Source: Profundibacter amoris (GTDB taxonomy: Bacteria; Pseudomonadota; Alphaproteobacteria; Rhodobacterales; Rhodobacteraceae). Taken from it: a stretch of 64,000 nucleotides of DNA. Location: assembly GCF_003544895.1 (NCBI RefSeq), contig NZ_CP032125.1, positions 1,068,001 through 1,132,000 on the forward strand, read 5' to 3'. Positions within the stretch are counted from its first letter, which is position 1. The number at the start of each line of letters is the position of its first letter. The notes below the pieces were generated by a model. It saw nothing but the letters and a program-made list of their open reading frames with translations, was not told the origin of the DNA and searched no databases. The translations under genes and the position numbers were made by a program. This document shows positions 16,225 through 25,443 of this stretch, one piece after another.

Positions 16225-16536
16225 TTACAGGGCATCCAGCGCCTTTTGCCCCCAGATAAGCACCGCGTCAGGATCGTAATTGGCGGTGTCGGGCAAGGTC
16301 CAATAGGCCATTTTATCGCCCGTCTCTACACCGAATTGCCGCGCGCCAGCAGCGGCAATTTCATCGGCAAAGGGGCCTTTGGCCTTTAGATACAGGGTGC
16401 CTTCGCGATCCAGCATGGAAAATATGGTGCCATTACAATAGATCGACAAGCCACCCATCATTTTGCGGGTGGTGATCCGGCCCAGCGGGTCAAACATATC
16501 GTGGACAAAGGCAATATCGGTATCGTTGATACTCAT
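16225..16536 (-). CDS. TfoX N-terminal-domain protein (first of a tandem pair)
   Basis: The 103-residue protein matches the TfoX N-terminal domain, seen in RKMMGGLSIYCNGTIFSMLD and LYLKAKG. The C-terminal helix-hairpin domain of full TfoX/Sxy competence regulators is missing, as in many alphaproteobacterial members, whose role is unknown. Its ATG overlaps the stop of the second TfoX-like gene by four bases, so both are translated from one message. Confidence 0.8.
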   Translation of the reverse strand: MSINDTDIAFVHDMFDPLGRITTRKMMGGLSIYCNGTIFSMLDREGTLYLKAKGPFADEIAAAGARQFGVETGDKMAYWTLPDTANYDPDAVLIWGQKALDAL

Positions 16537-16898
16537 TTTCTGGCCTGTTTGGCTTTGGTGCGTTTGGTCGCTGCCTTTTGGGCCGGAACCATGGATTTTC
16601 CGGCCCAGAACATGGCCTCGTCCGGATCGTCCAGCGCACTTTCGGGCATGGACACCAGACCGGGAATGACACGCACGCCGGATTTTGTGTCGTATTGGAA
16701 GGGCTCGGAGCCGGCATTTGCATATTCGGCGGCCAAGGATTTGTTGACCTTCATGAACAAGGCATCGCCAAAGATCACAGCGAACATGGCGTCATCGATA
16801 TAAAGGGCAGTGCCACCAAACAGGCGGCCGGTTCTGATCGGGCCAAGGCCCGCGAACAGATCGCGGGCGTGGGCCAGAAATTCGGGGTCGGTCGACAC
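16533..16898 (-). CDS. TfoX N-terminal-domain protein (second of a tandem pair)
   Basis: The 121-residue protein has the same core as its neighbour (GRLFGGTALYIDDAMFAVIF, LFMKVNK) and a basic Lys/Arg/Ala tail (KAATKRTKAKQARK) that the shorter copy lacks. It starts at a GTG (16898-16896) that shares a base with the stop codon of sufA (TAGTG), so sufA and both TfoX-like genes form one operon. The two copies are diverged, which points to an old duplication. The basic tail could bind nucleic acid; this is a guess. Confidence 0.8.
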   Translation of the reverse strand: MSTDPEFLAHARDLFAGLGPIRTGRLFGGTALYIDDAMFAVIFGDALFMKVNKSLAAEYANAGSEPFQYDTKSGVRVIPGLVSMPESALDDPDEAMFWAGKSMVPAQKAATKRTKAKQARK

Positions 16899-17248
16899 TA
16901 CATCTCTGCGAATTTAATGGATTCGCCGCAGCCGCAGGATTCTGTCACATTGGGGTTGCGGAATTTGAAGCCGCTTTCCAGCAAGGAAACCTCGTAGTCG
17001 ATTTCGGTTCCGAACAGGAACATTTGCGCCATCGGGGCAATCATCACCCGCGCGCCGTCCTGTTCCACCACTTCGTCCATCGGATCAACCTCGTCCACAT
17101 AGTCCATGGTGTATTCCATCCCCGCACAGCCGCCCTTCTTGACGCCGATGCGCAAGCCCTGATGGCCCTTTTCGGCCATCAGTTTTGAAATCTGTTTCGC
17201 TGCGGTCGGGGTCATGCTGACCGCCTGTTTGCCGGGGATGCCGAACAT
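16898..17248 (-). CDS. sufA: Iron-sulfur cluster assembly A-type carrier (HesB/IscA/SufA family)
   Basis: The 116-residue protein has the three cysteines of A-type carriers: one in KKGGCAGMEY near residue 41 and the pair in ESCGCGES near residue 106. It receives Fe-S clusters from the SUF scaffold and passes them to apoproteins. The rest of the suf operon is not in this window, although a DUF59 gene of the SUF-associated type lies 1.2 kb away on the same strand. Confidence 0.92.
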   Translation of the reverse strand: MFGIPGKQAVSMTPTAAKQISKLMAEKGHQGLRIGVKKGGCAGMEYTMDYVDEVDPMDEVVEQDGARVMIAPMAQMFLFGTEIDYEVSLLESGFKFRNPNVTESCGCGESIKFAEM

Positions 17249-17308
17249 GGGGTTCTCCTGTTTCCTGACCCTTTATATAGGGTATTATGCATGTGATCTC
17301 AAGCCGCG

Positions 17309-18349
17309 TCAGACCATTGCCGCCGCTTTACACATATTTGTCAGCTTGGTGCGGGTTTGTTCCAGCGTCAGATACCCCAATCCGCAATCGGGCGCGGCGA
17401 TCAGGCGCTCGGGTGGCAGTATCGTCAGAACCTCGCGCATCCGCTCGGCGATTTGATCCACCGCTTCGATCCGGCTAACGGCGATATCGACAAAGCCGAC
17501 AATCGCGGTGGTTTTGCGGAACTTTTCGAACAGCGACAGGTCGCTGTGGCAATGGCAATCCTCGATCGACAGGGCGTCAATCCGTCCGTCCAGCGCCTCG
17601 ACCAGCTGGTGATAGACGTTGTGGTCGGCCTTGGGGTAATCCGGCTGGTCAATATGTTCGGGATAGCCGCAACACATGTGGGCGGTGCGCACCACATGGT
17701 CGGGCACGCCGTGGAACACCCGTTCCAGCGCCTCGTAACCGAAGGCCGCCGCGTCCTCGGGCTTGCGGGCGAACAGGGGTTCGTCCACCTGAATGTGGAT
17801 GCATCCGGCATCGGCCAGCGCCAGCACCTCCTGATTCAGCGCGTCGGCCAGATCGAATGCCAGTCTGGCATCGTCATTGTAGTAGCAATCGGCCACGGTG
17901 CCGATGATGGTCATCGGGCCGGGCAGGGTCAGTTTGACGGGGCGGTCCGAGAAGGATTGCGCCTGTTTGTAATCGCGCGGCAGCACAGGGGCGCCAGCGC
18001 GGATTTTGCCACGGATCGCCGGCAGGTCGGATTCATAGGCCCCGTTGCGCAACACACGGTGTTCCAGATTGTCGAAATCAAACCCGTCCATATAGCGGCA
18101 CTGGTAATGCACATAGTTCTCGCGCCGCTGTTCGCCATCGGTCGGTATGTCGATGCCACAGTCGATCTGGGTCTGCACAGCCGCGCGGGTGGCGCGCTCA
18201 AAGGCCGGTTCGTGTTCGGGGGAATCCGACCAGTTTTGCAGCACATCGGCAGTATAACTATCGGCGGCATGGGTGACCTTGAACCAGTCTTTGATCGGCA
18301 CATAGTCGGGCTTGGGGAAGGCCCCGATGGTGGTGGTTTTGATCGGCAT
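17309..18349 (-). CDS. Short cobalamin-independent methionine synthase-like protein (MetE C-terminal domain)
   Basis: The 346-residue protein matches only the catalytic C-terminal barrel of MetE; full MetE is about 750 residues. The zinc ligands can be placed: His and Cys in RTAHMCCGYP, a Glu in the region of VDEPL/SIEDCHC, and Cys in IAAPDCGLGYL. The N-terminal part keeps the IGAFPKP start typical of the family. The ATG at 18349 has AAGGA ten bases ahead, better than the GTG at 18355. Such short homologues transfer methyl groups to a thiol, but without the N-terminal domain the methyl donor is probably not the usual polyglutamyl methyl-folate. The true substrate is open. Confidence 0.82.
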   Translation of the reverse strand: MPIKTTTIGAFPKPDYVPIKDWFKVTHAADSYTADVLQNWSDSPEHEPAFERATRAAVQTQIDCGIDIPTDGEQRRENYVHYQCRYMDGFDFDNLEHRVLRNGAYESDLPAIRGKIRAGAPVLPRDYKQAQSFSDRPVKLTLPGPMTIIGTVADCYYNDDARLAFDLADALNQEVLALADAGCIHIQVDEPLFARKPEDAAAFGYEALERVFHGVPDHVVRTAHMCCGYPEHIDQPDYPKADHNVYHQLVEALDGRIDALSIEDCHCHSDLSLFEKFRKTTAIVGFVDIAVSRIEAVDQIAERMREVLTILPPERLIAAPDCGLGYLTLEQTRTKLTNMCKAAAMV

Positions 18350-18440
18350 TGTCACGTCATCCTTTGCATAGCGTTCCCCTGAACGCTAAAAGCGCGGCAT
18401 AGGACCGCGCAAGCAGGATAGCGACTGTAATATGTCGTTT

Positions 18441-18806
18441 TTACATGAAACCCAGTTCAAGGCGGGCCTCGTCGGACATCATTTCCATGCCCCACTGAGG
18501 TTCCCACACCAGTTCGACATTGACGGTTTTTACACCGGCCAGCGGCGAAATCGCATCGGCAATCCATCCGGGCATTTCACCGGCGACAGGGCAGCCGGGC
18601 GCGGTCAGGGACATATAGATCTGAACATCGCCCTCGTCTGAAATCTCGATCGTATAGATCAGACCCAGATCATAGATGTTCACCGGCACTTCGGGGTCAT
18701 AGACCGAGCGGCAGGCCTCGACGATCTTGTCATACAGCGGATGGTCCGTGCTGGACGGTTTGATCAGCGGTGTGCCTTCTAGCGGTGTATCGGATTCGGC
18801 AGTCAT
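18441..18806 (-). CDS. DUF59/MIP18 family protein, SUF-associated
   Basis: The 121-residue protein belongs to the DUF59 (MIP18/PaaD-like) family, recognised by VYDPEVPVNIYDLGLIYTIE, SLTAPGCPVAGEMP with its conserved Cys, and VELVWEPQWG. Close relatives lie at the end of suf operons (SufT type) and help mature Fe-S proteins. The first 25 residues are polar and probably disordered. It stands alone here but near sufA. Confidence 0.85.
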   Translation of the reverse strand: MTAESDTPLEGTPLIKPSSTDHPLYDKIVEACRSVYDPEVPVNIYDLGLIYTIEISDEGDVQIYMSLTAPGCPVAGEMPGWIADAISPLAGVKTVNVELVWEPQWGMEMMSDEARLELGFM

Positions 18807-18916
18807 GGGACCCTCTTTGGATTACTTGACTGAATATATAAGGATTGCAGGCGCGGGCGTCCAGAGGGGAAGCGCAGCAATCGGGGTGCGGCGTATTCGC
18901 AAGGGGTGGCCATGAA

Positions 18917-18948
18917 AATGGCCCGCATGATAAATCACGCGGGCCATT
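18917..18948 (-). terminator. Terminator of the dicarboxylate symporter gene
   Basis: The arms AATGGCCCGC and GCGGGCCATT are perfect with a 12-base loop. Read on the minus strand the stem lies 21 bases after the stop at 18970 and ends in TTTTC. Confidence 0.85.
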
Positions 18949-18969
18949 CAGGTTTGCAGTGAGTGGTCG

Positions 18970-20340
18970 TTATTTGTCGTGGGTTGCTTCTACCACGGCA
19001 GCCATTTCGGCTTCGACGGCCGGATCAATGGTGATGGCGTCGTCCGTGTCCAGCATGCCGGCATCCGGATCATTAAACACCGAGACATCCAGTTTGCCTT
19101 CGCTTTTGGCAACAATGCTGGAAACAGCGGCGTCACCCGAAACGTTGACAGCTGTGCGGATCATATCCATCAGACGGTCAACACCCAGCACAAGGCCGAT
19201 ACCCTCGACGGGCAGGCCGACCTGAGTGAACACCATCGACAGCATGATCAGGCCAACGCCTGGAACACCGGCGGTGCCAATGGATGCCAGAACCGACATC
19301 AGGATCACGGTCAGATAACCGCCCATCCCCAGATCAACGCCATAGACGTTGGCGATAAACACGGTGGCAACACCTTGCATGATCGCGGTGCCGTCCATGT
19401 TGATCGTGGCGCCAAACGGCACTGTGAACGACGCAACCGAGTTGTTGACCCCGAAGCGCTGCGTCACGGTGCGCATGGTGACAGGAATGGTTGCGTTTGA
19501 CGATGCGGTCGAAAAGGCAAACACCTGCACGTTGCGAATTTTCTTCAGGAACATTATCGGACTTAGACCCGAGAACACCTTCAGTGTTATCATCAGTGTG
19601 ACAAACAGGTGGAACATCAGTGCGCCCACCAGAACCAGAACATAACCGGCAAGCGATGCCAGCAGGTCCAGACCCAGGTTTGCAACCGCTTTGGCAATCA
19701 GCGCGAACACGGCATAGGGGGCCAGTGCCATGATGATATTCACCATCTTCATCATGATTTCGTTGGCAACCTCGGCCCCTTCGATGAATGGTTTGGCCTT
19801 GTGCCCGACCATCAGCATGCTGACCCCGACCATGATCGAGAAGAAAATGATTGGCAGCATGTCGCCATTGGCCATCGCTGCAACCGGATTCTTCGGAATA
19901 ATGTCGATCAGTACCTGCGACAGGGGCGGTGCATCTTTGCCTGTGAAGTTGGCCGCGCTTTCCAGATTAAGCCCGTCGCCAATGCCCAATGACGCCGCAA
20001 TAAGGATCGCTGTCGCAATCGCAATCGCGGTTGTCAGCATATAAAGCGCAAAGGATTTCGTCCCCACACGCCCCAGCATCCTGATATCGCCAATGCCGGT
20101 CACCCCGCAGATAAGCGAGAAGAACACCAGTGGAACCACCAGCATTTTCAACATGTTGACAAACATTTTGCCAACGATATGAAAGGCGCCGTTCACCACA
20201 AACTGGTTCACAAAGCCCGCTTTGGCCCCTTCCGGGACTTCCATCATACCCGAAAGGTTGAATATCAACCCCAGGATAATCCCCAACGCCATCCCAAGTA
20301 GCACCTTGGTGGTCAGGTTCATTTTTTTGCTATCCGACAT
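18970..20340 (-). CDS. Dicarboxylate/amino acid:cation symporter (DAACS family)
   Basis: The 456-residue protein has eight membrane helices and two re-entrant loops of the GltP/DctA fold. The first loop is FSTASSNATIPVT (the SSxATxP signature), the cation and substrate site is ATINMDGTAIMQG, and the second loop is ASIGTAGVPGVG. It imports C4-dicarboxylates, glutamate or related acids with sodium or protons. The last 45 residues are acidic and extend beyond the usual end. It is a monocistronic gene, divergent from the secreted protein at 20555. Confidence 0.92.
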   Translation of the reverse strand: MSDSKKMNLTTKVLLGMALGIILGLIFNLSGMMEVPEGAKAGFVNQFVVNGAFHIVGKMFVNMLKMLVVPLVFFSLICGVTGIGDIRMLGRVGTKSFALYMLTTAIAIATAILIAASLGIGDGLNLESAANFTGKDAPPLSQVLIDIIPKNPVAAMANGDMLPIIFFSIMVGVSMLMVGHKAKPFIEGAEVANEIMMKMVNIIMALAPYAVFALIAKAVANLGLDLLASLAGYVLVLVGALMFHLFVTLMITLKVFSGLSPIMFLKKIRNVQVFAFSTASSNATIPVTMRTVTQRFGVNNSVASFTVPFGATINMDGTAIMQGVATVFIANVYGVDLGMGGYLTVILMSVLASIGTAGVPGVGLIMLSMVFTQVGLPVEGIGLVLGVDRLMDMIRTAVNVSGDAAVSSIVAKSEGKLDVSVFNDPDAGMLDTDDAITIDPAVEAEMAAVVEATHDK

Positions 20341-20554
20341 CCACTTTTACTCCCGTTTTACTTATTTTTATTGGGAAAAGGCTACGGGAGGTGGGGAAAC
20401 CGATCAAGCGCACGTCAGAAGTGTATTGTTAACTGTGTTACTAATATTACGATTGTTTCAGGGGATTGTTGCCGGATTCTGCATTGAACTTTTGTTTCGG
20501 GTCCCTAAAGTTGAGGCATTGAATCCGCGAATACATTGAATAAAGGAAATCATT

Positions 20555-21208
20555 ATGAAACCAAAAAAGATTTTTGGCACGGCTATTTGTGCCATATCGC
20601 TATGGGCCAACCCGCTTTTGGCGCAAACCACGGTCGAGGTAAACACGCTAAAGGTTGAGGGCCTTGTCGTCGGTGTGCCGCAGAAAATAGATGCGGATTT
20701 TGCCGCTGAACATGGTGTCACTGTGCCAAAACCGTTCCATTTCACAGTTCCGACCGACCGGACCAAAAACATCAAGGTTCTGTATGCCCCAGAAGTTCCG
20801 GGATATGCCAAGTATAATTTCGCGACGGAGGATAACCGGCTAAGGTCAAGCATCCATTTTATTCCCTTTGCCCTGAACCGGAATGTAGAAGGGGACCTGT
20901 TGCAGGCCTTGGCCAATGTTGCCAAAGAGGGGTTCATCGGTGCAATTGTCGATCCGGACAAGGCGGAAATCGATGTAACACGGCAAGCCGAGGTCGGCCC
21001 CTACCAGGCGGTCGAGGCGATCGGGCGTTATGCCGAAGCGGATGGAACTATCGTTGCGCTGCGGGTTGTTGCGGTTGCCGGGGAAGGCGAGACCGAAGGG
21101 CTAATCGCGATCATCAATGCGCTGCCCGAAACGACAGGGATGACCAAAGTCGGAGATATCATTTATGTTGATGGTTCAAGGGCGCTGGGGACGATGCGGT
21201 TTGATTGA
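20555..21208 (+). CDS. Secreted protein of unknown function
   Basis: The 217-residue protein has a Sec signal peptide (KKIFGTAICAISLWANPLLA, cleavage after LLA-Q). The mature part has beta-rich segments and no motif I recognise; it lacks Cys, so no disulfides are expected. A region near residue 120 (LLQALANVAKEGFIGAIVDP) looks alpha-helical. The ATG has an AAAGGA site about nine bases upstream. It lies in a patch that is less GC-rich than its surroundings, with the lipoprotein gene that follows after 91 bases, and might share a promoter with it. Confidence 0.7.
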   Translation: MKPKKIFGTAICAISLWANPLLAQTTVEVNTLKVEGLVVGVPQKIDADFAAEHGVTVPKPFHFTVPTDRTKNIKVLYAPEVPGYAKYNFATEDNRLRSSIHFIPFALNRNVEGDLLQALANVAKEGFIGAIVDPDKAEIDVTRQAEVGPYQAVEAIGRYAEADGTIVALRVVAVAGEGETEGLIAIINALPETTGMTKVGDIIYVDGSRALGTMRFD

Positions 21209-21299
21209 AATCTGCGAATAGTTGTAATTATCACGGTGTTGACTGTTATAAGTTGGTGGATTATCAAGCTTCGGTTGAACAAATCCTGAAGGATAAAAA

Positions 21300-21644
21300 G
21301 TGAAAAATATACTAAAAATTACTCTGTTTTGTAGTGGTCTTGTTGTTGCCGGATGTACCCAGCAATCGGTACCGGAAATGAGCCAATATAACGGTCAAAG
21401 AATTGAATTGCTGGCAAAGGCAACACCGGGCCTTATTGACGCAGAGTTTGTTCTTTTTATTAATAGAGAACAAGTTATCAAGCAGCGCACGAAGCCGTTC
21501 GGAGGTTCGTCCCAGACATTTAAAGGCACTTGGAATGGGCGGAACGTAGTTGCTCGCGTTACCGCAGTTTCCAAGTTTATGTCTCATTATACAATGATAG
21601 ACGTATTTATTGATGGGGTTCTGGTCGATACTCTGACGGTATAA
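21300..21644 (+). CDS. Small lipoprotein of unknown function
   Basis: The 114-residue product starts at GTG with GAAGGA eight bases upstream. A lipobox LVVAGC places the acylated Cys at residue 19, so the protein is probably anchored in the outer or inner membrane. The mature part of about 95 residues has alternating hydrophobic patterns consistent with a small beta-sandwich. No family was recognised. Base composition is AT-rich for this genome (many AAA, ATT and TTT codons), which suggests acquisition from elsewhere or weak selection. Confidence 0.65.
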   Translation: MKNILKITLFCSGLVVAGCTQQSVPEMSQYNGQRIELLAKATPGLIDAEFVLFINREQVIKQRTKPFGGSSQTFKGTWNGRNVVARVTAVSKFMSHYTMIDVFIDGVLVDTLTV

Positions 21645-21670
21645 GCTATCATTTATGACAGGATTTTATT

Positions 21671-21690
21671 GAGAGGGCTTATGCCCTCTC
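21671..21690 (+). terminator. Hairpin after the lipoprotein gene
   Basis: The arms GAGAGGGC and GCCCTCTC are perfect with a TTAT loop and lie 27 bases after the stop. They are followed by ATTTATATT, an imperfect T-run. Confidence 0.7.
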
Positions 21691-21832
21691 ATTTATATTC
21701 TCTGTAAATGTTCTTTGTTATAAAGCGTGTCGCGTCTGATCAGAAACAAGCCTGTTTTTATCAGGGTGAAGCCACACTTACAATGCAGTTGGGGCCGCCA
21801 GGCCAGATGAATTCAATTCGGCGCGACATGGT

Positions 21833-23017
21833 CTATTTTCTCAACTCGTGGGCAATCGCCACCCCCGCCGCCCAGCCCGACGACCACGCCCATTGAAAAT
21901 TGAACCCGCCCAGCCAGCCGGTGACATCCACCACCTCGCCGATAAAATACAGCCCTTCCACGTCTTTGGCCTGCATGGTTTTCGACGATAGCGCGTCTGT
22001 GTCTACCCCGCCAAGGGTGACTTCGGCGGTGCGGTAGCCTTCGGTGCCGGTCGGGTGCAATTCCCATGCGGTGATGGCCTGCACGATACCGGCCAGGGCC
22101 GCGTCGGAATGATCGGCCAGATTGCCCTGCCAGCCGTGCAGGGCGGCAAGATAGGTGACCAGCCGTTTGGGCAGCCATTCGGCCAGATTGGTGGATATAT
22201 CGCGCCGCCCCGATTTTTGCCGCTGCTCGCGCAGCCGCTCCAGCAGGTCGCCGGCGGGCCACAGGTTTAGCGTGATCGGCATCCCTTCGCGCCAATAGGA
22301 TGAGATCTGCAAAATGACAGGGCCGGACAACCCGCGGTGGGTGAACAGCACCGCTTCGTCAAAGGAAACGCCGCCACAGGACACGCGCGCGTCCAGCGCC
22401 ACACCGGCCAGCGGTTTGAACATCTCGCCAAAGGTCAGCGGCACAAGGGCAGGGCGGGTTGGCGTGACCGGCAGACCGAACCGGCCGGCGATTTGATAGC
22501 CCAACCCGCTTGCCCCCATCTTGGGGATCGACTTGCCGCCGCAGGCGACAACGAAATTCCGGCTGCGCAGAACCTCGCCGGTATCAAGCGTTACCTCAAA
22601 CCCGTCGCCGATGCGCTGGATCGCTGAAACCGTAGTCCGCAGCCGCACCTCGGCCGCGCCCATCTCGGCCACCAGCATGTGGATGATCTGTTTGGCGGAT
22701 TCATCGCAAAACAGCTGCCCCAGCGTTTTCTCGTGCGAGGCGATGCCATGTCGCGACACCAGATCAATAAAATCCCATTGAGTATAACGGCTTAGGGCGG
22801 ATTTAACGAAATGGGGGTTTTGCGAAATAAAGTTCTCGGGCCCGGCATACAGATTGGTGAAATTGCAGCGGCCGCCGCCGGATATGCGTATCTTTTCCCC
22901 CGCCGCGCGGGCCTGATCAACCAGCAAAACCCGCCCGCCGGCATATGCCGCACACATCATTCCGGCGGCTCCCGCCCCCAGAATAATGGTGTCAAACCTG
23001 TTCGAACCCTTGCCCAT
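21833..23017 (-). CDS. NAD(P)/FAD-dependent oxidoreductase, HI0933/BaiN family
   Basis: The 394-residue flavoprotein starts at the ATG at 23017; a longer frame to 23251 has no conserved sequence. The dinucleotide fold is TIILGAGAAGMMCA, followed by KIRISGGGRCNFTN, the family hallmark, and by CGGKSIPKMGASGLGY. The C-terminal FAD segment is GLYFIGEVVDVTGWLGGFN. The family is widespread and mostly without a proven role; the clostridial member BaiN has been linked to bile acid reduction. The gene is divergent from ftsW with 137 bases between starts. Confidence 0.9.
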   Translation of the reverse strand: MGKGSNRFDTIILGAGAAGMMCAAYAGGRVLLVDQARAAGEKIRISGGGRCNFTNLYAGPENFISQNPHFVKSALSRYTQWDFIDLVSRHGIASHEKTLGQLFCDESAKQIIHMLVAEMGAAEVRLRTTVSAIQRIGDGFEVTLDTGEVLRSRNFVVACGGKSIPKMGASGLGYQIAGRFGLPVTPTRPALVPLTFGEMFKPLAGVALDARVSCGGVSFDEAVLFTHRGLSGPVILQISSYWREGMPITLNLWPAGDLLERLREQRQKSGRRDISTNLAEWLPKRLVTYLAALHGWQGNLADHSDAALAGIVQAITAWELHPTGTEGYRTAEVTLGGVDTDALSSKTMQAKDVEGLYFIGEVVDVTGWLGGFNFQWAWSSGWAAGVAIAHELRK

Positions 23018-23154
23018 ATCCCCCGTCAACCACGATGCGCCGCCAGAGGCAACCCCCTGTGAACAAAGGGCTAGCGTCACGCGAATCATTGCGCTACACT
23101 GATAGGCAGACCCGGCAAACGGGCAGTATTTGAGGCAGTAAGGCGGTATATCCC

Positions 23155-24321
23155 ATGACAGAAATGGTCTATGGAACAGTTCCGGTTCGCAGTAGCGACC
23201 CCATTCTTCCCCGTTGGTGGCAGACAGTCGACAGGTGGTCCCTGACCGCAATCCTGATTTTGTTCGGCATCGGTATTTTGCTGGGTCTGGCCGCGTCCCC
23301 GCCGCTGGCCGCGAAAAACGGGCTGGCTCCGTTTCACTATGTGCAGCGGCAAATGCTGTTTGGCGGCATGGCGCTGGTGGTGATGATGATCACTTCGATG
23401 ATGGCCCCGTCACTGGTGCGCCGGTTGGGGGTGCTGGGGTTTCTGGGGGCCTTTGTGGCGCTGGTGATGCTGCCGCTTCTGGGCACGGATTTTGGCAAAG
23501 GCGCGATCCGCTGGTATTCGCTGGGCTTTGCGTCGGTGCAGCCAGCCGAGTTCCTGAAACCCGGTTTCGTGGTGATCGCCGCATGGCTGATGTCGGCCAG
23601 TCAGGAAATCAACGGGCCACCCGGGCGGTTATATTCCTTTATCATTGCCATAACGGTTGTCGGTTTTCTGGTGATGCAGCCCGATTTCGGTCAGGCGTCT
23701 TTGGTGCTGTTTGGCTGGGGCGTGATGTATTTCGTCGCCGGCGCGCCGATGTTCCTGCTGTTGTCGATGGCCGGTCTGGTCGTGTTTGGCGGCATGTTCG
23801 CCTATAATAATTCCGAACATTTTGCGCGGCGGATTGACGGGTTCCTGTCGGCCGATATCGACCCCACGACCCAGATGGGCTATGCCACAAACGCCATTCA
23901 GGAAGGCGGTTTTTTCGGGGTCGGCGTGGGCGAAGGGCAAGTGAAATGGTCGCTTCCCGATGCGCATACCGATTTCATCGTTGCCGTTGCGGCCGAGGAA
24001 TACGGCCTTGTGCTGGTGCTGATCATCATCGCACTTTATATGGTGATCACCGTGCGTTCCCTGCTGCGCCTGATGAAAGAGCGCGATACATTTATCCGGC
24101 TGGCCGGAACGGGCCTTGCCTGTATGTTCGGCGTTCAGGCCATGATCAATATGGGCGTTGCCGTGCGCCTGCTGCCCGCCAAGGGTATGACGCTGCCCTT
24201 TGTCAGCTACGGCGGTTCGTCGCTGATTGCGGGTGGGGTTGCGGTTGGCATGTTGCTGGCCTTTACCCGCACACGGCCACAGGGCGAAATTATTGACCAC
24301 TTTGCACGTCGGGGACACTGA
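23155..24321 (+). CDS. ftsW: Peptidoglycan glycosyltransferase FtsW
   Basis: The 388-residue SEDS-family membrane protein polymerises glycan strands at the division septum with FtsI. Ten membrane helices are visible and the signatures GTDFGKGAIRWYSLG, VQPAEFLKP and MTLPFVSYGGSSLI are typical of FtsW/RodA. It opens the plus-strand cell-wall series; murG starts three bases after its stop. FtsI and the mur ligases D, E and F are not in the window and presumably lie elsewhere or upstream on the chromosome. Confidence 0.96.
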   Translation: MTEMVYGTVPVRSSDPILPRWWQTVDRWSLTAILILFGIGILLGLAASPPLAAKNGLAPFHYVQRQMLFGGMALVVMMITSMMAPSLVRRLGVLGFLGAFVALVMLPLLGTDFGKGAIRWYSLGFASVQPAEFLKPGFVVIAAWLMSASQEINGPPGRLYSFIIAITVVGFLVMQPDFGQASLVLFGWGVMYFVAGAPMFLLLSMAGLVVFGGMFAYNNSEHFARRIDGFLSADIDPTTQMGYATNAIQEGGFFGVGVGEGQVKWSLPDAHTDFIVAVAAEEYGLVLVLIIIALYMVITVRSLLRLMKERDTFIRLAGTGLACMFGVQAMINMGVAVRLLPAKGMTLPFVSYGGSSLIAGGVAVGMLLAFTRTRPQGEIIDHFARRGH

Positions 24322-24324
24322 TCC

Positions 24325-25443
24325 ATGTCAAAACCACCCCTTCTGATCATCGCCGCTGGCGGCACAGGGGGCCATATGTTCCCCGCACAGGCATTGGCCG
24401 AGGTCATGTTGCGCAAGGGCTGGCGGGTGAAACTGTCCACCGATGCCCGTGGTGCCCGCTATACCGGCGGCTTTCCCCATGTGGTCGAGATCGAGGAGAT
24501 TTCCTCCGCCACCTTCGCCCGTGGCGGGATGCTGGCAAAACTGCTGGTGCCGTTCCGTATTCTCGGCGGGATTGCCTCGGCCACCCTGCGGATGATGCGC
24601 GACAAGCCGGCGATGGTGGTGGGCTTTGGCGGCTATCCGTCAATTCCGGCTGTATCGGCGGCCTGGATTCTGCGCCGTCCGCGTATCCTGCACGAACAAA
24701 ACGGTGTTTTGGGGCGGGTGAACCGGCTGTTTGCCAAACGGGTGAACGCGGTGGCCTGCGGCACATGGCCCACCGATCTGCCCAAAGGGGTTAAGGGCAC
24801 ATTCACCGGCAACCCCGTGCGCGCCGCTGTGCTGGAACGCGCCGGTGCCGCCTATATTCCGCCCGGCGATTACCCGATGTCGATCCTGGTGATGGGCGGC
24901 AGCCAGGGTGCGCGTATCCTGTCCGATGTGGTGCCCGAAGCAATCCTGAAACTGCCCGAAGACCTGCGCGGCTATCTGCGCATCTACCATCAGGCCCGCG
25001 AGGAAGACCGCAAGCGGGTCGAAGTCTATTACGCCAGCCACGGGCTGGTGGCTGTGGTCAAACCGTTCTTTAATAATGTGTCGACATTGATGAGCGAAGC
25101 CCAACTGGTCATTTCGCGCGCCGGTGCCTCCTCGGTGGCGGATATTGCCGTGATCGGACGCCCCTCGATCCTGATCCCCTATGCCGCGGCAACGGGGGAT
25201 CACCAGACCGCCAACGCCCGTGGTCTGGTCGAGGCCGAAGCCGCTATCCTGATCCCTGAATCCAAACTGGACGCGGATTTTCTAAGTAAGCAAATCAAGG
25301 TCGTTCTGACCACCCCGATTGCCGCCAACCATATGGCGCAGGCCGCGTTGAAATGCGGGCGACCCGACGCCACCGAACGGTTGGTGGAAATGGTCGAAAC
25401 CCTTGCAGATACCGGCACAACCGATACAGGAGCCAGCCAATGA
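24325..25443 (+). CDS. murG: UDP-GlcNAc:undecaprenyl-P-P-MurNAc-pentapeptide GlcNAc transferase
   Basis: The 372-residue enzyme makes lipid II at the inner face of the membrane. The N-terminal loop [25 protein letters not shown] near residue 125, and the UDP-sugar site [12 protein letters not shown] and [12 protein letters not shown] identify the GT28 family enzyme MurG. It is coupled to murC by an ATGA overlap at 25440-25443. Confidence 0.97.
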   Translation: MSKPPLLIIAAGGTGGHMFPAQALAEVMLRKGWRVKLSTDARGARYTGGFPHVVEIEEISSATFARGGMLAKLLVPFRILGGIASATLRMMRDKPAMVVGFGGYPSIPAVSAAWILRRPRILHEQNGVLGRVNRLFAKRVNAVACGTWPTDLPKGVKGTFTGNPVRAAVLERAGAAYIPPGDYPMSILVMGGSQGARILSDVVPEAILKLPEDLRGYLRIYHQAREEDRKRVEVYYASHGLVAVVKPFFNNVSTLMSEAQLVISRAGASSVADIAVIGRPSILIPYAAATGDHQTANARGLVEAEAAILIPESKLDADFLSKQIKVVLTTPIAANHMAQAALKCGRPDATERLVEMVETLADTGTTDTGASQ

